From Chryseobacterium sp. C-71 (GTDB lineage: Bacteria; Bacteroidota; Bacteroidia; Flavobacteriales; Weeksellaceae): a stretch of 64,000 bases of DNA. Location: the NCBI RefSeq assembly GCF_020911865.1, contig NZ_CP087131.1, forward strand, positions 3,038,001-3,102,000. Direction: 5' to 3'. The notes below the pieces were generated by a model. The model made no database searches and had not been told where the DNA came from. It worked only from the letters and a program-made list of their open reading frames with translations. The position numbers were made by a program, and so were the translations under genes. Each line of letters opens with the position of its first letter. The stretch's first letter is position 1. This document shows positions 1 to 8,627 of the stretch, piece by piece.

Positions 1-1419
1 GCCTTCGTAATCTCTTTTGTTTGCAGTTTCTACACAGGCCATCAATGCTGCTTTTGAATCTCCGTCATAATTTCCTTTAATAATGGCATCGGCAACAACG
101 CTTACACTGTGATAACCGCTCATGCACCAATTATCGTTGGCATAATGCGACCAAATCGGCAACATTTTCATCGAAAACTGATTGTAATGTGCCATCATCG
201 ATTTCACCATATCATTATTTCTTTTGGGCTGAATAATGTTGAAAAATGGGTGAAGTGCACGATACGTATCCCAAATTGAAAATGTTGTGTAATTGGTAAA
301 ACCTTCTGCTTTGTGAATGTTTTGATCTAAACCTTTATATTCTCCATTGACATCAGTGTACGTTGTAGGACTGATAAAAGTATGATACATCGCCGTGTAA
401 AAGTTAGTTTTTTCTGTTTCAGAACCTTTGATGACGATTTTATTTAATTCTTTATTCCAAATTTCCTGCGTTTGTGCTTTGACTTGGTCAAAAGATAAAT
501 TACCTGTCTCTTTTTCTAAGTTTTCTAAAGCATTCGTTTGGCTCACGGGTGAAATGGCAAGCTTAACTTCGATTGCTTCATTTTCATTCGTATCAAAATC
601 AAAATACATTTTCAGATTTTTTCCTGCGATTTCAGGGAAGTTTTTAGTCTGGTCAAATTTTCTCCAGAAACCATTATAAATCTGCTTTCCATCATAGTTT
701 TTCTGACCGTAAGATTTAAAAGGCTTTGAAAATTTCATCGCAAAATAAACCGTTCTTGTTCTTGCCCAACCGTTCGTTTGTCGGTAACCAGTAATTGTAT
801 TTCCGTTTTCTACACGAACATAAGTCCAGACATTTTTGCCGTCATAATTATAAATTCCAGACATTAAATCTAAAATAATATGTGCCTGATCAGATTTTGG
901 AAAAGTGTAACGATGAACACCAACTCTTGTTGTTGATGTTAACTCCGCTATAATATTGTGGTCATCCAATTTTACTTTGTAATATCCGGCTTCTGCTTTC
1001 TCGTTTTGATGTGAAAATCTGCTTCTGTACCCGTTTTCAGGATGGGTAGATGTTCCTGGATTCAATTGCAATTTCCCAACAGTTGGCATCACCAGAAAAT
1101 CTCCTAAATCAGAATGTCCGGTTCCACTGAAATGAGTTGAACTGAAACCTACGATTGTTTTGTCTTCATATCTGTAACCAGCACAGTATTTATAGACTTC
1201 ACCATTGTATTTTCCATTGAGTTCGTAGGAAATGGTATCGGTTTCCGGGCTTAACTGAACCGCTCCGAAAGGGGCGGTTGCTCCGGGATAAGTGTGCCCC
1301 ATTTTCTCGGTTCCAATTAATGGATTGACATATTGAACTAGTTTCTCGAATTGTTGAGCTTTTAGATTTAAACTGAAAAAAAGAAAAAAGATAAGAAGTA
1401 AAACTGCAGAATTTTTCAT
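1..1419 (-). CDS. GH92 family alpha-mannosidase, partial (C-terminus beyond window)
   Basis: Exported glycoside hydrolase that should remove terminal alpha-mannose from glycans in the periplasm or at the cell surface. The gene reads leftward from an ATG at 1417-1419 and runs off the window after about 473 codons; family members are usually about 750 residues. A signal peptide (MKNSAVLLLIFFLFFSLNLKAQ) is followed by the GH92 N-terminal signature YVNPLIGTEKMGHTYPGATA and the block FSSTHFSGTGHSDLGDF. Further in are SIWDTYRALHPFF and ANDNWCMSGYHSVSVVADA. The usual Asn-Glu-Thr around the catalytic acid reads Asn-Asp-Asn here (Asp at 133-135, about residue 429), so linkage specificity may differ. 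The catalytic base region lies outside the window. Family assignment is secure; substrate is inferred. Confidence 0.9.
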   Translation of the reverse strand, partial: MKNSAVLLLIFFLFFSLNLKAQQFEKLVQYVNPLIGTEKMGHTYPGATAPFGAVQLSPETDTISYELNGKYNGEVYKYCAGYRYEDKTIVGFSSTHFSGTGHSDLGDFLVMPTVGKLQLNPGTSTHPENGYRSRFSHQNEKAEAGYYKVKLDDHNIIAELTSTTRVGVHRYTFPKSDQAHIILDLMSGIYNYDGKNVWTYVRVENGNTITGYRQTNGWARTRTVYFAMKFSKPFKSYGQKNYDGKQIYNGFWRKFDQTKNFPEIAGKNLKMYFDFDTNENEAIEVKLAISPVSQTNALENLEKETGNLSFDQVKAQTQEIWNKELNKIVIKGSETEKTNFYTAMYHTFISPTTYTDVNGEYKGLDQNIHKAEGFTNYTTFSIWDTYRALHPFFNIIQPKRNNDMVKSMMAHYNQFSMKMLPIWSHYANDNWCMSGYHSVSVVADAIIKGNYDGDSKAALMACVETANKRDYEG

Positions 1420-1505
1420 GTGAGATGATTTGGAAAGCGTAAAATTAATTAAAATCAAAAGATAATTATTGTTGATTAAAAATTTAATACGACAAACATC
1501 ATCTT

Positions 1506-2189
1506 TTAGCTTTCAGAAAAACGAAAACCAATACCGTGAAGATTTTCTATGGTGATATTTTCTTCATCCGCAAAAACCTTGCGCAACCTTGAGATGAAAA
1601 CATCCAAACTTCGTCCCATAAAATAATCGTCATCTCCCCAAACGGCTTTCAAAATATCCTGTCTTTTTAAAACAGAATTTTTATTAGTGATAAAATACAA
1701 AAGCAGTTCAGATTCTCTTTGCGTAAGGGTTATGATGTTATTTTCTTCCTGTAAAGTATAATTTTTTGGGTCGAAATTATATTTTCCAACTTTATATTTT
1801 GCAGGAGTGATATTCGTCTTTTTTGTACGTTTTAAGAAAATTTCAATTTTTAAAATAAGCTCTTCAATGCTGAAAGGCTTTACCAAATAATCATCGGCGC
1901 CAATTTTTAAACCTTTGATGCGGTCTTCTTTTAAAGCCTTAGCAGAAATAAAAATAATGGGAATCTCTGAGTTGTGTGTTCTGATATGTTTTGCCAGCTC
2001 AAAACCGTCAATTTCAGGCATCATGATATCGAGGAGACAAATATCGTAACTTCCCGTGTCGAATGCGTTCATTGCAGATTTCCCGTTGGCATGATAATCA
2101 ATGTCATAATGAGATTCTAAACTGTCCTGAATCAGGAAAGCAATGGTCTGGTCGTCTTCGGCATATAAAATTTTAGATTTCTCCATCAT
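1506..2189 (-). CDS. OmpR/PhoB-family response regulator
   Basis: DNA-binding response regulator, 227 residues, partner of the histidine kinase immediately upstream on the same strand. The receiver domain (about residues 5-120) has acidic pocket residues E11-D12-D13, the phosphoacceptor Asp54 in CLLDIMMPEIDG, Ser82 and Lys104 in DYLVKPF. The C-terminal half is a winged helix of the Trans_reg_C type (LTQRESELLLYF, GRSLDVFISRLRKV). An open frame extends upstream into the kinase gene; I chose the ATG at 2187-2189, 7 bases after the kinase stop codon, because MMEKSKILYAEDD is where the receiver fold begins. ATG 2184-2186 is an equally possible start. Target genes are not evident from the sequence. 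Confidence 0.93.
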   Translation of the reverse strand: MMEKSKILYAEDDQTIAFLIQDSLESHYDIDYHANGKSAMNAFDTGSYDICLLDIMMPEIDGFELAKHIRTHNSEIPIIFISAKALKEDRIKGLKIGADDYLVKPFSIEELILKIEIFLKRTKKTNITPAKYKVGKYNFDPKNYTLQEENNIITLTQRESELLLYFITNKNSVLKRQDILKAVWGDDDYFMGRSLDVFISRLRKVFADEENITIENLHGIGFRFSES

Positions 2190-2196
2190 GTAAACA

Positions 2197-3450
2197 TTAT
2201 TTTGAAAAAGGCAAAAACAGCGTTGTCGTAATTCCTTGGTCTTGATTGTTTTCAACAGAAATCTTCCAGTGATGTTGCTGAACGATCTTTTTTACATAAA
2301 ATAAGCCCAATCCGAAACCATTGATTTCACTGTTTTTCTTAGCATTAACTCTGTAAAATTTATCAAAAATCTGAGGAATATTTTTACTTGGAATTCCAAC
2401 TCCGTTGTCTTTAAACTTTAAATATAAGCCTTTTGAATCTTTATTTGATGAAATGCTAACGTTGGGCTCAGTTTCGCAATACTTGACTGAGTTGTCTAAA
2501 AGATTGTAAATGATATTGGTAAAGTGAAATTTATCTGCGATTACATAAGTATTGTTGTCAATATTCAAATCAATCGTCAGGTTTCCGTTTTTTTGCTGCA
2601 TGGTCTCCGCAATTTCCTGAATAAAAGGAAGAAGGAGAATCTTTTCTGTTTTTAAAGAAAGTCCGGCCGCATCATTTTTGGCGATATTTAATATCTTTTC
2701 GATGTGATTATTCAGTTTGTTGCTTTGATTAATGATAATCGAAGTGTAAGTCTGAAGTTTAGAGTTTTCTCTTATAATTTCCTGCTTATTCAAAGATTCA
2801 GTGGCCAATAAAATTGACGATAACGGAGTTTTGAACTCGTGGGTCATGTTATTGATAAAATCACGCTGCAATTCTGAGAATTTCTTTTGCTGAATAATGG
2901 TGTAGATTGAATAAACATAAACCAAAAGAATGATGATGAGAGCAAAGGTAAGGATATACCAAAACTTCAACGAGCCAATCATATACGTCATCTTATCTGG
3001 AAAACGGATAGAGAAGTAATACGTCAGATTTTCGTGCTTCGGAAAATTGATGGTCTTGTTTTTTGAAGTCTCCTGATGTGCAGAAATATATTTCCCATAG
3101 ATCATTTTATCGCTGTGGCAATTATAAACTGCGTACGTATAATTGGTATTAATTTGAAATCTGGTGAATTCAGTTTTTAAATAATATTCAAGAATCGTAG
3201 GATCAAACTCATTGTTAATATTCACCACATAATAGTCGTTATCAACGTTCTGTACAGGACTTTGAATAAAAGAAGTTTGCTCGCCAGAGAGTTTTTCTAC
3301 CACTTCAAGAAGAGCGATATTGACCTTTTGATTAAATTTTTTATCCTCAAAGTTATACGCCTGTCTGGTCCACAAAAGTTGAGCGATCAGAATTCCGATG
3401 ATAGCAACAAGCCCAAGCGTTATAATGATATTGAGTTTTTTGATTTCCAT
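2197..3450 (-). CDS. Two-component sensor histidine kinase
   Basis: Membrane sensor kinase, 417 residues from the chosen ATG (an upstream ATG at 3460-3462 adds four residues). It has one N-terminal transmembrane helix (about residues 5-27), a roughly 130-residue periplasmic domain and a second helix (about 164-187). The HisKA helix carries the phosphorylated His in NNMTHEFKTPLSS (about His204). The ATPase domain shows the N-box NIIYNLLDNSVKY, DNGVGIP, FDKFYR and GFGLGLFYVKK. It is transcribed just before the response regulator, so the pair forms one system. Layout resembles the RprX/RprY type of Bacteroidota, but the signal sensed cannot be read from the sequence. Confidence 0.92.
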   Translation of the reverse strand: MEIKKLNIIITLGLVAIIGILIAQLLWTRQAYNFEDKKFNQKVNIALLEVVEKLSGEQTSFIQSPVQNVDNDYYVVNINNEFDPTILEYYLKTEFTRFQINTNYTYAVYNCHSDKMIYGKYISAHQETSKNKTINFPKHENLTYYFSIRFPDKMTYMIGSLKFWYILTFALIIILLVYVYSIYTIIQQKKFSELQRDFINNMTHEFKTPLSSILLATESLNKQEIIRENSKLQTYTSIIINQSNKLNNHIEKILNIAKNDAAGLSLKTEKILLLPFIQEIAETMQQKNGNLTIDLNIDNNTYVIADKFHFTNIIYNLLDNSVKYCETEPNVSISSNKDSKGLYLKFKDNGVGIPSKNIPQIFDKFYRVNAKKNSEINGFGLGLFYVKKIVQQHHWKISVENNQDQGITTTLFLPFSK

Positions 3451-3554
3451 TTTCAGAAGCAATATTATCCAAAAATATCTATTTATCTTTTATCATTAAC
3501 AACTTGTTAACAAATGTTTGAAAACGGTTAACAATATCTCACGATTTTCGTCTT

Positions 3555-3562
3555 TACATTTG
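3555..3562 (+). promoter_or_regulatory. Putative -7 promoter element (TACATTTG) for the DUF1573 gene
   Basis: TACATTTG matches the Bacteroidota -7 consensus TAnnTTTG and lies 57 bases before the ATG at 3620. No clear TTG -33 element is present at the usual distance. It sits in the divergent region between this gene and the kinase. Confidence 0.45.
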
Positions 3563-3619
3563 CTCTATCGAAACAAAAGAATCAAATTTCTTTGAATAAT
3601 TAATGATAAAAATTTACTT

Positions 3620-4033
3620 ATGAAAAATTTAAAAATTACAGCACTACTTGCAGTTATGGCATTTTCACCATTTTATGCTAATGTATTTCCGGTTGAAGGA
3701 ACTCCTATCGTAAAAGTAGTTGCAGAAGCAGCTAAGTGGAAATCAGAATCTATTGACGTTGGTAGTATCCCTCAGGGAAAACCGAAATTGATTAGATTTG
3801 AGTTTACAAACACATCAAAAAAACCAATCATCATTGAAAATGTTGCTCCATCTTGCGGTTGTACAACAGCAGACTACAGTAAGAAGGCAATTCTTCCGGG
3901 AAAAAAAGGTTTCGTAGAAGCTAGTTTCAATGCAGCAAGTGCTGGTCCATTTATTAAGACCGTAAATGTAACAACAAGCGATAGCAAAACTCCTAAAACT
4001 CTTTCTTTCAAAGGAACGGTTACTGCGGCATAA
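3620..4033 (+). CDS. Exported DUF1573 domain protein
   Basis: Small secreted protein of 137 residues with a signal peptide (about residues 1-20, ending near FSPFYA) and one DUF1573 domain. The diagnostic stretch is VAPSCGCTTADYSKKAI followed by LPGKKGFVEASFN, with the conserved SCGCTT pair of cysteines, and a final TLSFKGTV strand typical of this Ig-like (ASPM/SPD-2/Hydin-related) fold. The molecular role of DUF1573 proteins is not established. The gene stands alone, with a TAnnTTTG element upstream and a terminator hairpin downstream. Confidence 0.88.
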   Translation: MKNLKITALLAVMAFSPFYANVFPVEGTPIVKVVAEAAKWKSESIDVGSIPQGKPKLIRFEFTNTSKKPIIIENVAPSCGCTTADYSKKAILPGKKGFVEASFNAASAGPFIKTVNVTTSDSKTPKTLSFKGTVTAA

Positions 4034-4090
4034 TTATATTCTGATAGCAATTAATTTTTACGATTGGCTTAAAATCAGTATTTCAAATAA

Positions 4091-4130
4091 ATAAGAGCAA
4101 TCTTGTATTTAGTTACGAGATTGCTTTTTT
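4091..4130 (+). terminator. Rho-independent terminator after the DUF1573 gene
   Basis: Stem GCAATCT (4097-4103) pairs with AGATTGC (4118-4124), extended by flanking A-T pairs, and is followed directly by a run of T. Confidence 0.8.
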
Positions 4131-4299
4131 ATTTTTAAATTAAAAATGAAGTTTTAGTTATTTTTTAAATCCATTTTTTTCACCTTTTACAGCTTAATTC
4201 AATATTATAATGCAGAGAATATTATTTACAACATCATTTATCCATAGATTTTACGCTCCATCCATTTAATATTTATTATTTTTAAGAAAAATAAAATAT

Positions 4300-5181
4300 A
4301 TGAATCAATATACACAACCCATGTTGAGGGAAGATGCTCTTAAAGGAAAAGTTGCCATCGTGACTGGTGGGGGAAGCGGTCTTGGAAAAGCAATGACCAA
4401 ATATTTTCTTCAGTTGGGAGCCAAAGTGGTAATTACATCAAGAAATCTTGAAAAACTTTACGGAACTGCCAAAGAATTGGAAGACCAAACCGGCGGAAGA
4501 GTGCTTTGTGTTGCCTGCGATGTCAGAAATTGGGATGAAGTGGAAGCAATGAAAGAAGCAACCCTGAAAGAATTTGGGAGAATTGATATTTTATTAAATA
4601 ACGCAGCCGGAAATTTTATCTCGCCAACAGAAAGATTAACGCATTCTGCTTTTGATTCTATTTTAGATATTGTTTTAAAAGGAACAAAAAACTGTACCCT
4701 TTCAATCGGAAAACACTGGATTGATTCTAAAACACCTGGAACGGTTTTAAATATTGTTACCACGTATGCATGGACGGGTTCTGCATATGTCGTTCCTTCA
4801 GCTTGTGCAAAAGCAGGAGTTTTGGCAATGACAAGATCGTTAGCCGTGGAATGGGGAAAATACAATATTCGTTTTAATGCGATAGCGCCGGGACCTTTCC
4901 CTACAAAAGGAGCTTGGGACAGATTGCTTCCGGGAGATATGAAAGACCAGTTTGATTTGGCTAAAAAAAACCCGTTAAAAAGAGTAGGGGAACATCAGGA
5001 ATTGGCAAATCTTGCGGCGTATCTGGTTTCAGATTTTTCATCTTTTGTGAATGGGGAAGTGGTAACCATCGATGGTGGAGAATGGCTGCAGGGCGCAGGT
5101 GAATTTAATATGCTTGAAGATATTCCGCAGGAAATGTGGGATACGTTGGAGGCAATGATTAAATCAAAAAAATCAAATTAA
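4300..5181 (+). CDS. SDR-family oxidoreductase, 2,4-dienoyl-CoA reductase-like
   Basis: NADPH-dependent short-chain dehydrogenase of 293 residues, closest in style to mitochondrial 2,4-dienoyl-CoA reductase (DECR1), which acts in oxidation of unsaturated fatty acids. The Rossmann motif is VTGGGSGLGK (about residues 21-30). The block NNAAGNFISPTERL (about 100-112) and ending IVLKGT are characteristic of DECR. In place of the classical YxxxK the protein has Tyr156 (TTYAW) together with SACAK (Ser167, Lys171), the arrangement used by DECR. PGPFPTKGAW near residue 200 is also typical. Single gene between two terminators. Substrate assignment is inferred from these motifs. Confidence 0.85.
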   Translation: MNQYTQPMLREDALKGKVAIVTGGGSGLGKAMTKYFLQLGAKVVITSRNLEKLYGTAKELEDQTGGRVLCVACDVRNWDEVEAMKEATLKEFGRIDILLNNAAGNFISPTERLTHSAFDSILDIVLKGTKNCTLSIGKHWIDSKTPGTVLNIVTTYAWTGSAYVVPSACAKAGVLAMTRSLAVEWGKYNIRFNAIAPGPFPTKGAWDRLLPGDMKDQFDLAKKNPLKRVGEHQELANLAAYLVSDFSSFVNGEVVTIDGGEWLQGAGEFNMLEDIPQEMWDTLEAMIKSKKSN

Positions 5182-5201
5182 TTAAAATCAGTAAATTACA
5201 C

Positions 5202-5234
5202 TCCCGGACTTGTTTCAATTTCGGGATTTTTTTT
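5202..5234 (+). terminator. Rho-independent terminator after the SDR gene
   Basis: TCCCG (5202-5206) pairs with CGGGA (5222-5226), followed by eight or more T. The stem is short but GC-rich for this genome. Confidence 0.65.
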
Positions 5235-5262
5235 AATCAAAAGAATTACAAAAATATTTTCA

Positions 5263-7461
5263 ATGAATTTAAAATTCCCAACGATAATTTCTACGGTAGC
5301 AGTAATGCTTTTTGCCAATTCTGTCTCTGCTCAGGAAGCTCCAAAATATGATTATGTAGAAACCTTTAAACCATTTTTCTATTCTCAAACCGGAACAGAA
5401 ACCCGTTCTGCGAGCGGTCAGCCGGGACACGCTTATTGGCAGAATTCTGCAAATTATCATCTCAACGTCAGCTTAAACGACACCAAAAATGAAATCACAG
5501 GCACGGCTGAAATTACCTACACCAACAACAGTCCGGATAAAATGAGCTTTCTGTGGCTGCAGCTGGATCAAAATTTATTTGAAAAAGATTCCCGTGGAAA
5601 TGCTTTAGTACCGCTTTCCGGAAGCAGAAACGGAGCAAAAGGGGAAACTTTCGATGGTGGATATAAAATTAAATCTGTAAAATACGACGGTAAAGATGTA
5701 AAATATACCATTACAGATACCAGAATGCAGATCGATCTTCCTCAGGAACTGAAAGCAAAAGGTGGAGTAGCGAAAATTAAAATTGAATATACCTTCTTGT
5801 CTCCACAATACGGATCAGACAGAATGGGCGTTCAGGATACGGAAAACGGTAAAATCTTTACAATGGCACAATGGTATCCGAGAATGTGCGTGTATGATGA
5901 CGTTTTGGGTTGGAACACAATGCCTTATTTAGGAGCGTCAGAGTTTTATCTTGAATATGGTGATATTACCGCAAACATTACCGTTCCTGCCAATCATTAT
6001 GTTGTTGCATCGGGAGAACTTTTGAATGAAAAAGAAGTGTATTCAAAGGAAGAAAACAACAGATGGTCGCAGGCAAGAAACTCAGATAAAACAATCATGA
6101 TCAGACCGGAATCTGAAATCGGAAAAAATAATGTTTCAGGAACGAAAACCTGGAAGTTTAAAATCAATCAAACCAGAGATTTTGCATGGGCATCTTCGCC
6201 TGCATTTATTGTAGACGCGGCAAAAATCAATCTTCCGAGTGGCAAAAAATCATTAGCAATCTCTGCTTATCCTGTTGAAAGTGCAGGAAATAGCGCATGG
6301 GGAAGATCTACAGAATATACAAAGGCAGCTATCGAACATTATTCTGCAAAATGGTACGAATATACTTATCCTGCCGCAACTAACGTAGCCGGAAACGAAG
6401 GTGGAATGGAATATCCGGGAATTGTTTTCTGCCATATGAATTCTAAAGGAGAAGATCTTTGGGGCGTTACTGATCATGAGTTCGGGCACAACTGGTTCCC
6501 GATGATCGTAGGTTCCAACGAAAGGCTTTTTGCTTGGATGGATGAAGGTTTCAACACATTTATCAATGAATTATCGACTGAAGCATTCAATAAAGGTGAA
6601 TATTATTCAAAGAAAAATATTGCACAGACCGGAGCTTTTCTGATGAGTGATCAGTTTGAACCAATTATGGTGGGACCTGATAATATGAAAGAAAATAATA
6701 TCGGAGTTTTAGCCTATTACAAACCAGGAATGGGAATGGGGATTTTGAGAGAATCTATCCTTGGACCTGAAAAATTCGATAAAGCTTTCAGAACTTACAT
6801 TGAGCGTTGGGCATTCAAACATCCTACACCGTGGGATTTCTTCCGCACCATGGAAAATGTTTCGGGGGAAGAATTGAACTGGTTCTGGAGAGGTTGGTTC
6901 ATCAACAAATGGAAAATCGACCAAGCGATAAAGACTGTGAAGTATGTAAATGGCGATTTCAAAAACGGAGCGCAGATTACCGTAGAAAATTTGGGTCAAT
7001 TGCCAATGCCTACGACCGTTCAGTTAAAATTTAAAGACGGAACAGACAAAATTGTGAAATTGCCTGTAGAAATCTGGAAAAGAAATACAGAGTGGACATT
7101 TAAAGTAGACTCAACAAAAGAAATCGCAGAGGTAAAATTAGATCCCAAATCTGAAATTCCTGATGTAAATCCTAAAAACAACACATGGTCTTCTGCAGAT
7201 GCAAAAATGGTGGAGAAAATCAATGTGAAAGATTTCACCGGAACTTATGGAAGTAAGGAACTTAATTTAAAACTGACCTTTAAAGAAAAAGACAACCAAT
7301 TGTTTGGTCAGGCAGCAGGTCAACAGGAATTTCCACTAGAATACGTTGGTAATAGCACTTTTACTTTTGATCAGGCTCAGATTTCAATGGTTTATAGTAA
7401 AGATAAAAAGACCATTGCGTTTACTCAAGGCGGTAGAGAATTTAAATTTGTAAAAGAATAA
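5263..7461 (+). CDS. Secreted M1-family metallopeptidase (732 aa)
   Basis: Zinc aminopeptidase-like protein with a signal peptide ending at about residue 23 (FANSVSAQ). The N-terminal beta domain covers about residues 60-290. The catalytic domain has the exopeptidase-type GGMEYPG, the zinc motif H405-E406-F407-G408-H409 and the third ligand Glu428 in AWMDEGFN, 18 residues after the second His. [21 protein letters not shown] marks the end of the catalytic domain. A C-terminal beta region follows, with a small lipocalin-like tail at about 650-732. It resembles the M1 protein encoded by the gene starting at 8628 (both carry PGxxYWQN near the N-terminus), which suggests an old duplication. Substrates are unknown. 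Confidence 0.92.
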   Translation: MNLKFPTIISTVAVMLFANSVSAQEAPKYDYVETFKPFFYSQTGTETRSASGQPGHAYWQNSANYHLNVSLNDTKNEITGTAEITYTNNSPDKMSFLWLQLDQNLFEKDSRGNALVPLSGSRNGAKGETFDGGYKIKSVKYDGKDVKYTITDTRMQIDLPQELKAKGGVAKIKIEYTFLSPQYGSDRMGVQDTENGKIFTMAQWYPRMCVYDDVLGWNTMPYLGASEFYLEYGDITANITVPANHYVVASGELLNEKEVYSKEENNRWSQARNSDKTIMIRPESEIGKNNVSGTKTWKFKINQTRDFAWASSPAFIVDAAKINLPSGKKSLAISAYPVESAGNSAWGRSTEYTKAAIEHYSAKWYEYTYPAATNVAGNEGGMEYPGIVFCHMNSKGEDLWGVTDHEFGHNWFPMIVGSNERLFAWMDEGFNTFINELSTEAFNKGEYYSKKNIAQTGAFLMSDQFEPIMVGPDNMKENNIGVLAYYKPGMGMGILRESILGPEKFDKAFRTYIERWAFKHPTPWDFFRTMENVSGEELNWFWRGWFINKWKIDQAIKTVKYVNGDFKNGAQITVENLGQLPMPTTVQLKFKDGTDKIVKLPVEIWKRNTEWTFKVDSTKEIAEVKLDPKSEIPDVNPKNNTWSSADAKMVEKINVKDFTGTYGSKELNLKLTFKEKDNQLFGQAAGQQEFPLEYVGNSTFTFDQAQISMVYSKDKKTIAFTQGGREFKFVKE

Positions 7462-7502
7462 ATTGAAATCAGTATTTCAAACTTAACAGCATAAAAACGA
7501 GG

Positions 7503-7529
7503 CTCCGGAAATTCTCCGGAGTTTTTTTT
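7503..7529 (+). terminator. Rho-independent terminator after the first M1 peptidase
   Basis: CTCCGGA (7503-7509) pairs with TCCGGAG (7515-7521), five-base loop, followed by eight T. Confidence 0.88.
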
Positions 7530-7622
7530 ATGAATTTAATTTAACAGGAAATTTTCATATTATTAGCTTTCTCTACATCAGAATTTTTATTTTTGTTTTT
7601 TTAATTTAAGCTAAACACTAAA

Positions 7623-8450
7623 ATGAATTTCAGATTTTCAATCGTATTGCTGATGTTTTTTGCATTAGGTTTTTCTCAGGATCTTAAAGTGATGAGTTTT
7701 AATATCAGACTCAATGTAGATTCCGACAAAGAAAATGCTTGGCCAAACAGGAGACAGGATGTTGCAGACTTATTGACGTATTATCATCCGGATTTTTTCG
7801 GCGTTCAGGAAGCACTTCCCGAGCAGATGAAAGATATTAAAATGAGTTTGAAAAATTACGATTACGTTGGAGTCGGAAGAGATGATGGAAAGGAAAAAGG
7901 GGAATTTTCAGCGATATTTTATGATACTAAAAAACTTCAGATTGTAAAATCAGGAACCTTCTGGCTTTCTGAAACTCCAGAAAAACCTTCGAAAGGCTGG
8001 GATGCTGCATTGAATAGAATTTGTACCTATGCGATTTTTAAAGATAAAGATTCAAAGAAAGAATTTCTGGCAATGAATATTCATTTTGACCACATCGGAA
8101 ATATCGCAAGAGTAAAATCCTCAGAATTAATCTTGAAAAAAGCGAAAGAGCTGAATCCTAAAAATTTACCTCTAGTATTAACAGGTGATTTTAATTTAAC
8201 AGAAGATTCTGAGCCCGTAAAAATTCTTTCACAAAATCTGGAAGATACTTTCTACAATGCAGAAAAGAAACATTATGGTCCGGTGGGAACATTCACAGCA
8301 TTTAATGTCAATGAAGTTCCGAAAGACAGGATCGATTATATTTTCACAAAAGGGTTTAAAATAAAATCTCACAGACACATCAACGACAGACGGGAAAATC
8401 TTCTTTATCCTTCAGACCATTTCCCGGTTTTGGTTGATTTGCAGTTTTAA
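7623..8450 (+). CDS. Exported endonuclease/exonuclease/phosphatase (EEP) family protein
   Basis: Exported protein of 275 residues with a short signal peptide (ending FALGFSQ) and one EEP domain. Visible family landmarks are MSFNIRLN (metal-binding Asn), GVQEALPEQ (metal-binding Glu), NIHFDHIGN, LTGDFNLT (catalytic Asp-Asn pair) and the final SDHFPVLVD. Members act on phosphodiester or phosphomonoester substrates (nucleic acids, phosphoinositides, sphingomyelin). The secreted location makes a nutrient-acquisition role plausible, but the substrate is not determinable. Monocistronic, with a strong terminator downstream. Confidence 0.9.
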   Translation: MNFRFSIVLLMFFALGFSQDLKVMSFNIRLNVDSDKENAWPNRRQDVADLLTYYHPDFFGVQEALPEQMKDIKMSLKNYDYVGVGRDDGKEKGEFSAIFYDTKKLQIVKSGTFWLSETPEKPSKGWDAALNRICTYAIFKDKDSKKEFLAMNIHFDHIGNIARVKSSELILKKAKELNPKNLPLVLTGDFNLTEDSEPVKILSQNLEDTFYNAEKKHYGPVGTFTAFNVNEVPKDRIDYIFTKGFKIKSHRHINDRRENLLYPSDHFPVLVDLQF

Positions 8451-8473
8451 AAAAATATTTAAATAAAAATAAT

Positions 8474-8510
8474 AATAAGCTTTGTTCAGTTGGATGAAGC
8501 TTATTTTTAT
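8474..8510 (+). terminator. Rho-independent terminator after the EEP gene
   Basis: AATAAGCTT (8474-8482) pairs perfectly with AAGCTTATT (8497-8505), followed by a T-rich tract. Confidence 0.8.
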
Positions 8511-8627
8511 TAAATCAAGCTTGTCAATTCAATGATTAATCAAAAGCTGAAGAGTTTAAATGAAAAATTATATCTATATGATTTGTTACTTTTATGTTAA
8601 ATTGAATACTGATAGAAAAATAATATA

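Noticed and set aside
2190-2255. N-terminal extension of the OmpR-type regulator
   Set aside because: Overlaps the end of the kinase gene, and the receiver fold begins only at the MMEKSKILYAEDD position.
4458-4865. Open frame of 135 codons opposite the SDR gene
   Set aside because: Complete overlap with a well supported enzyme gene; no start context or motif.
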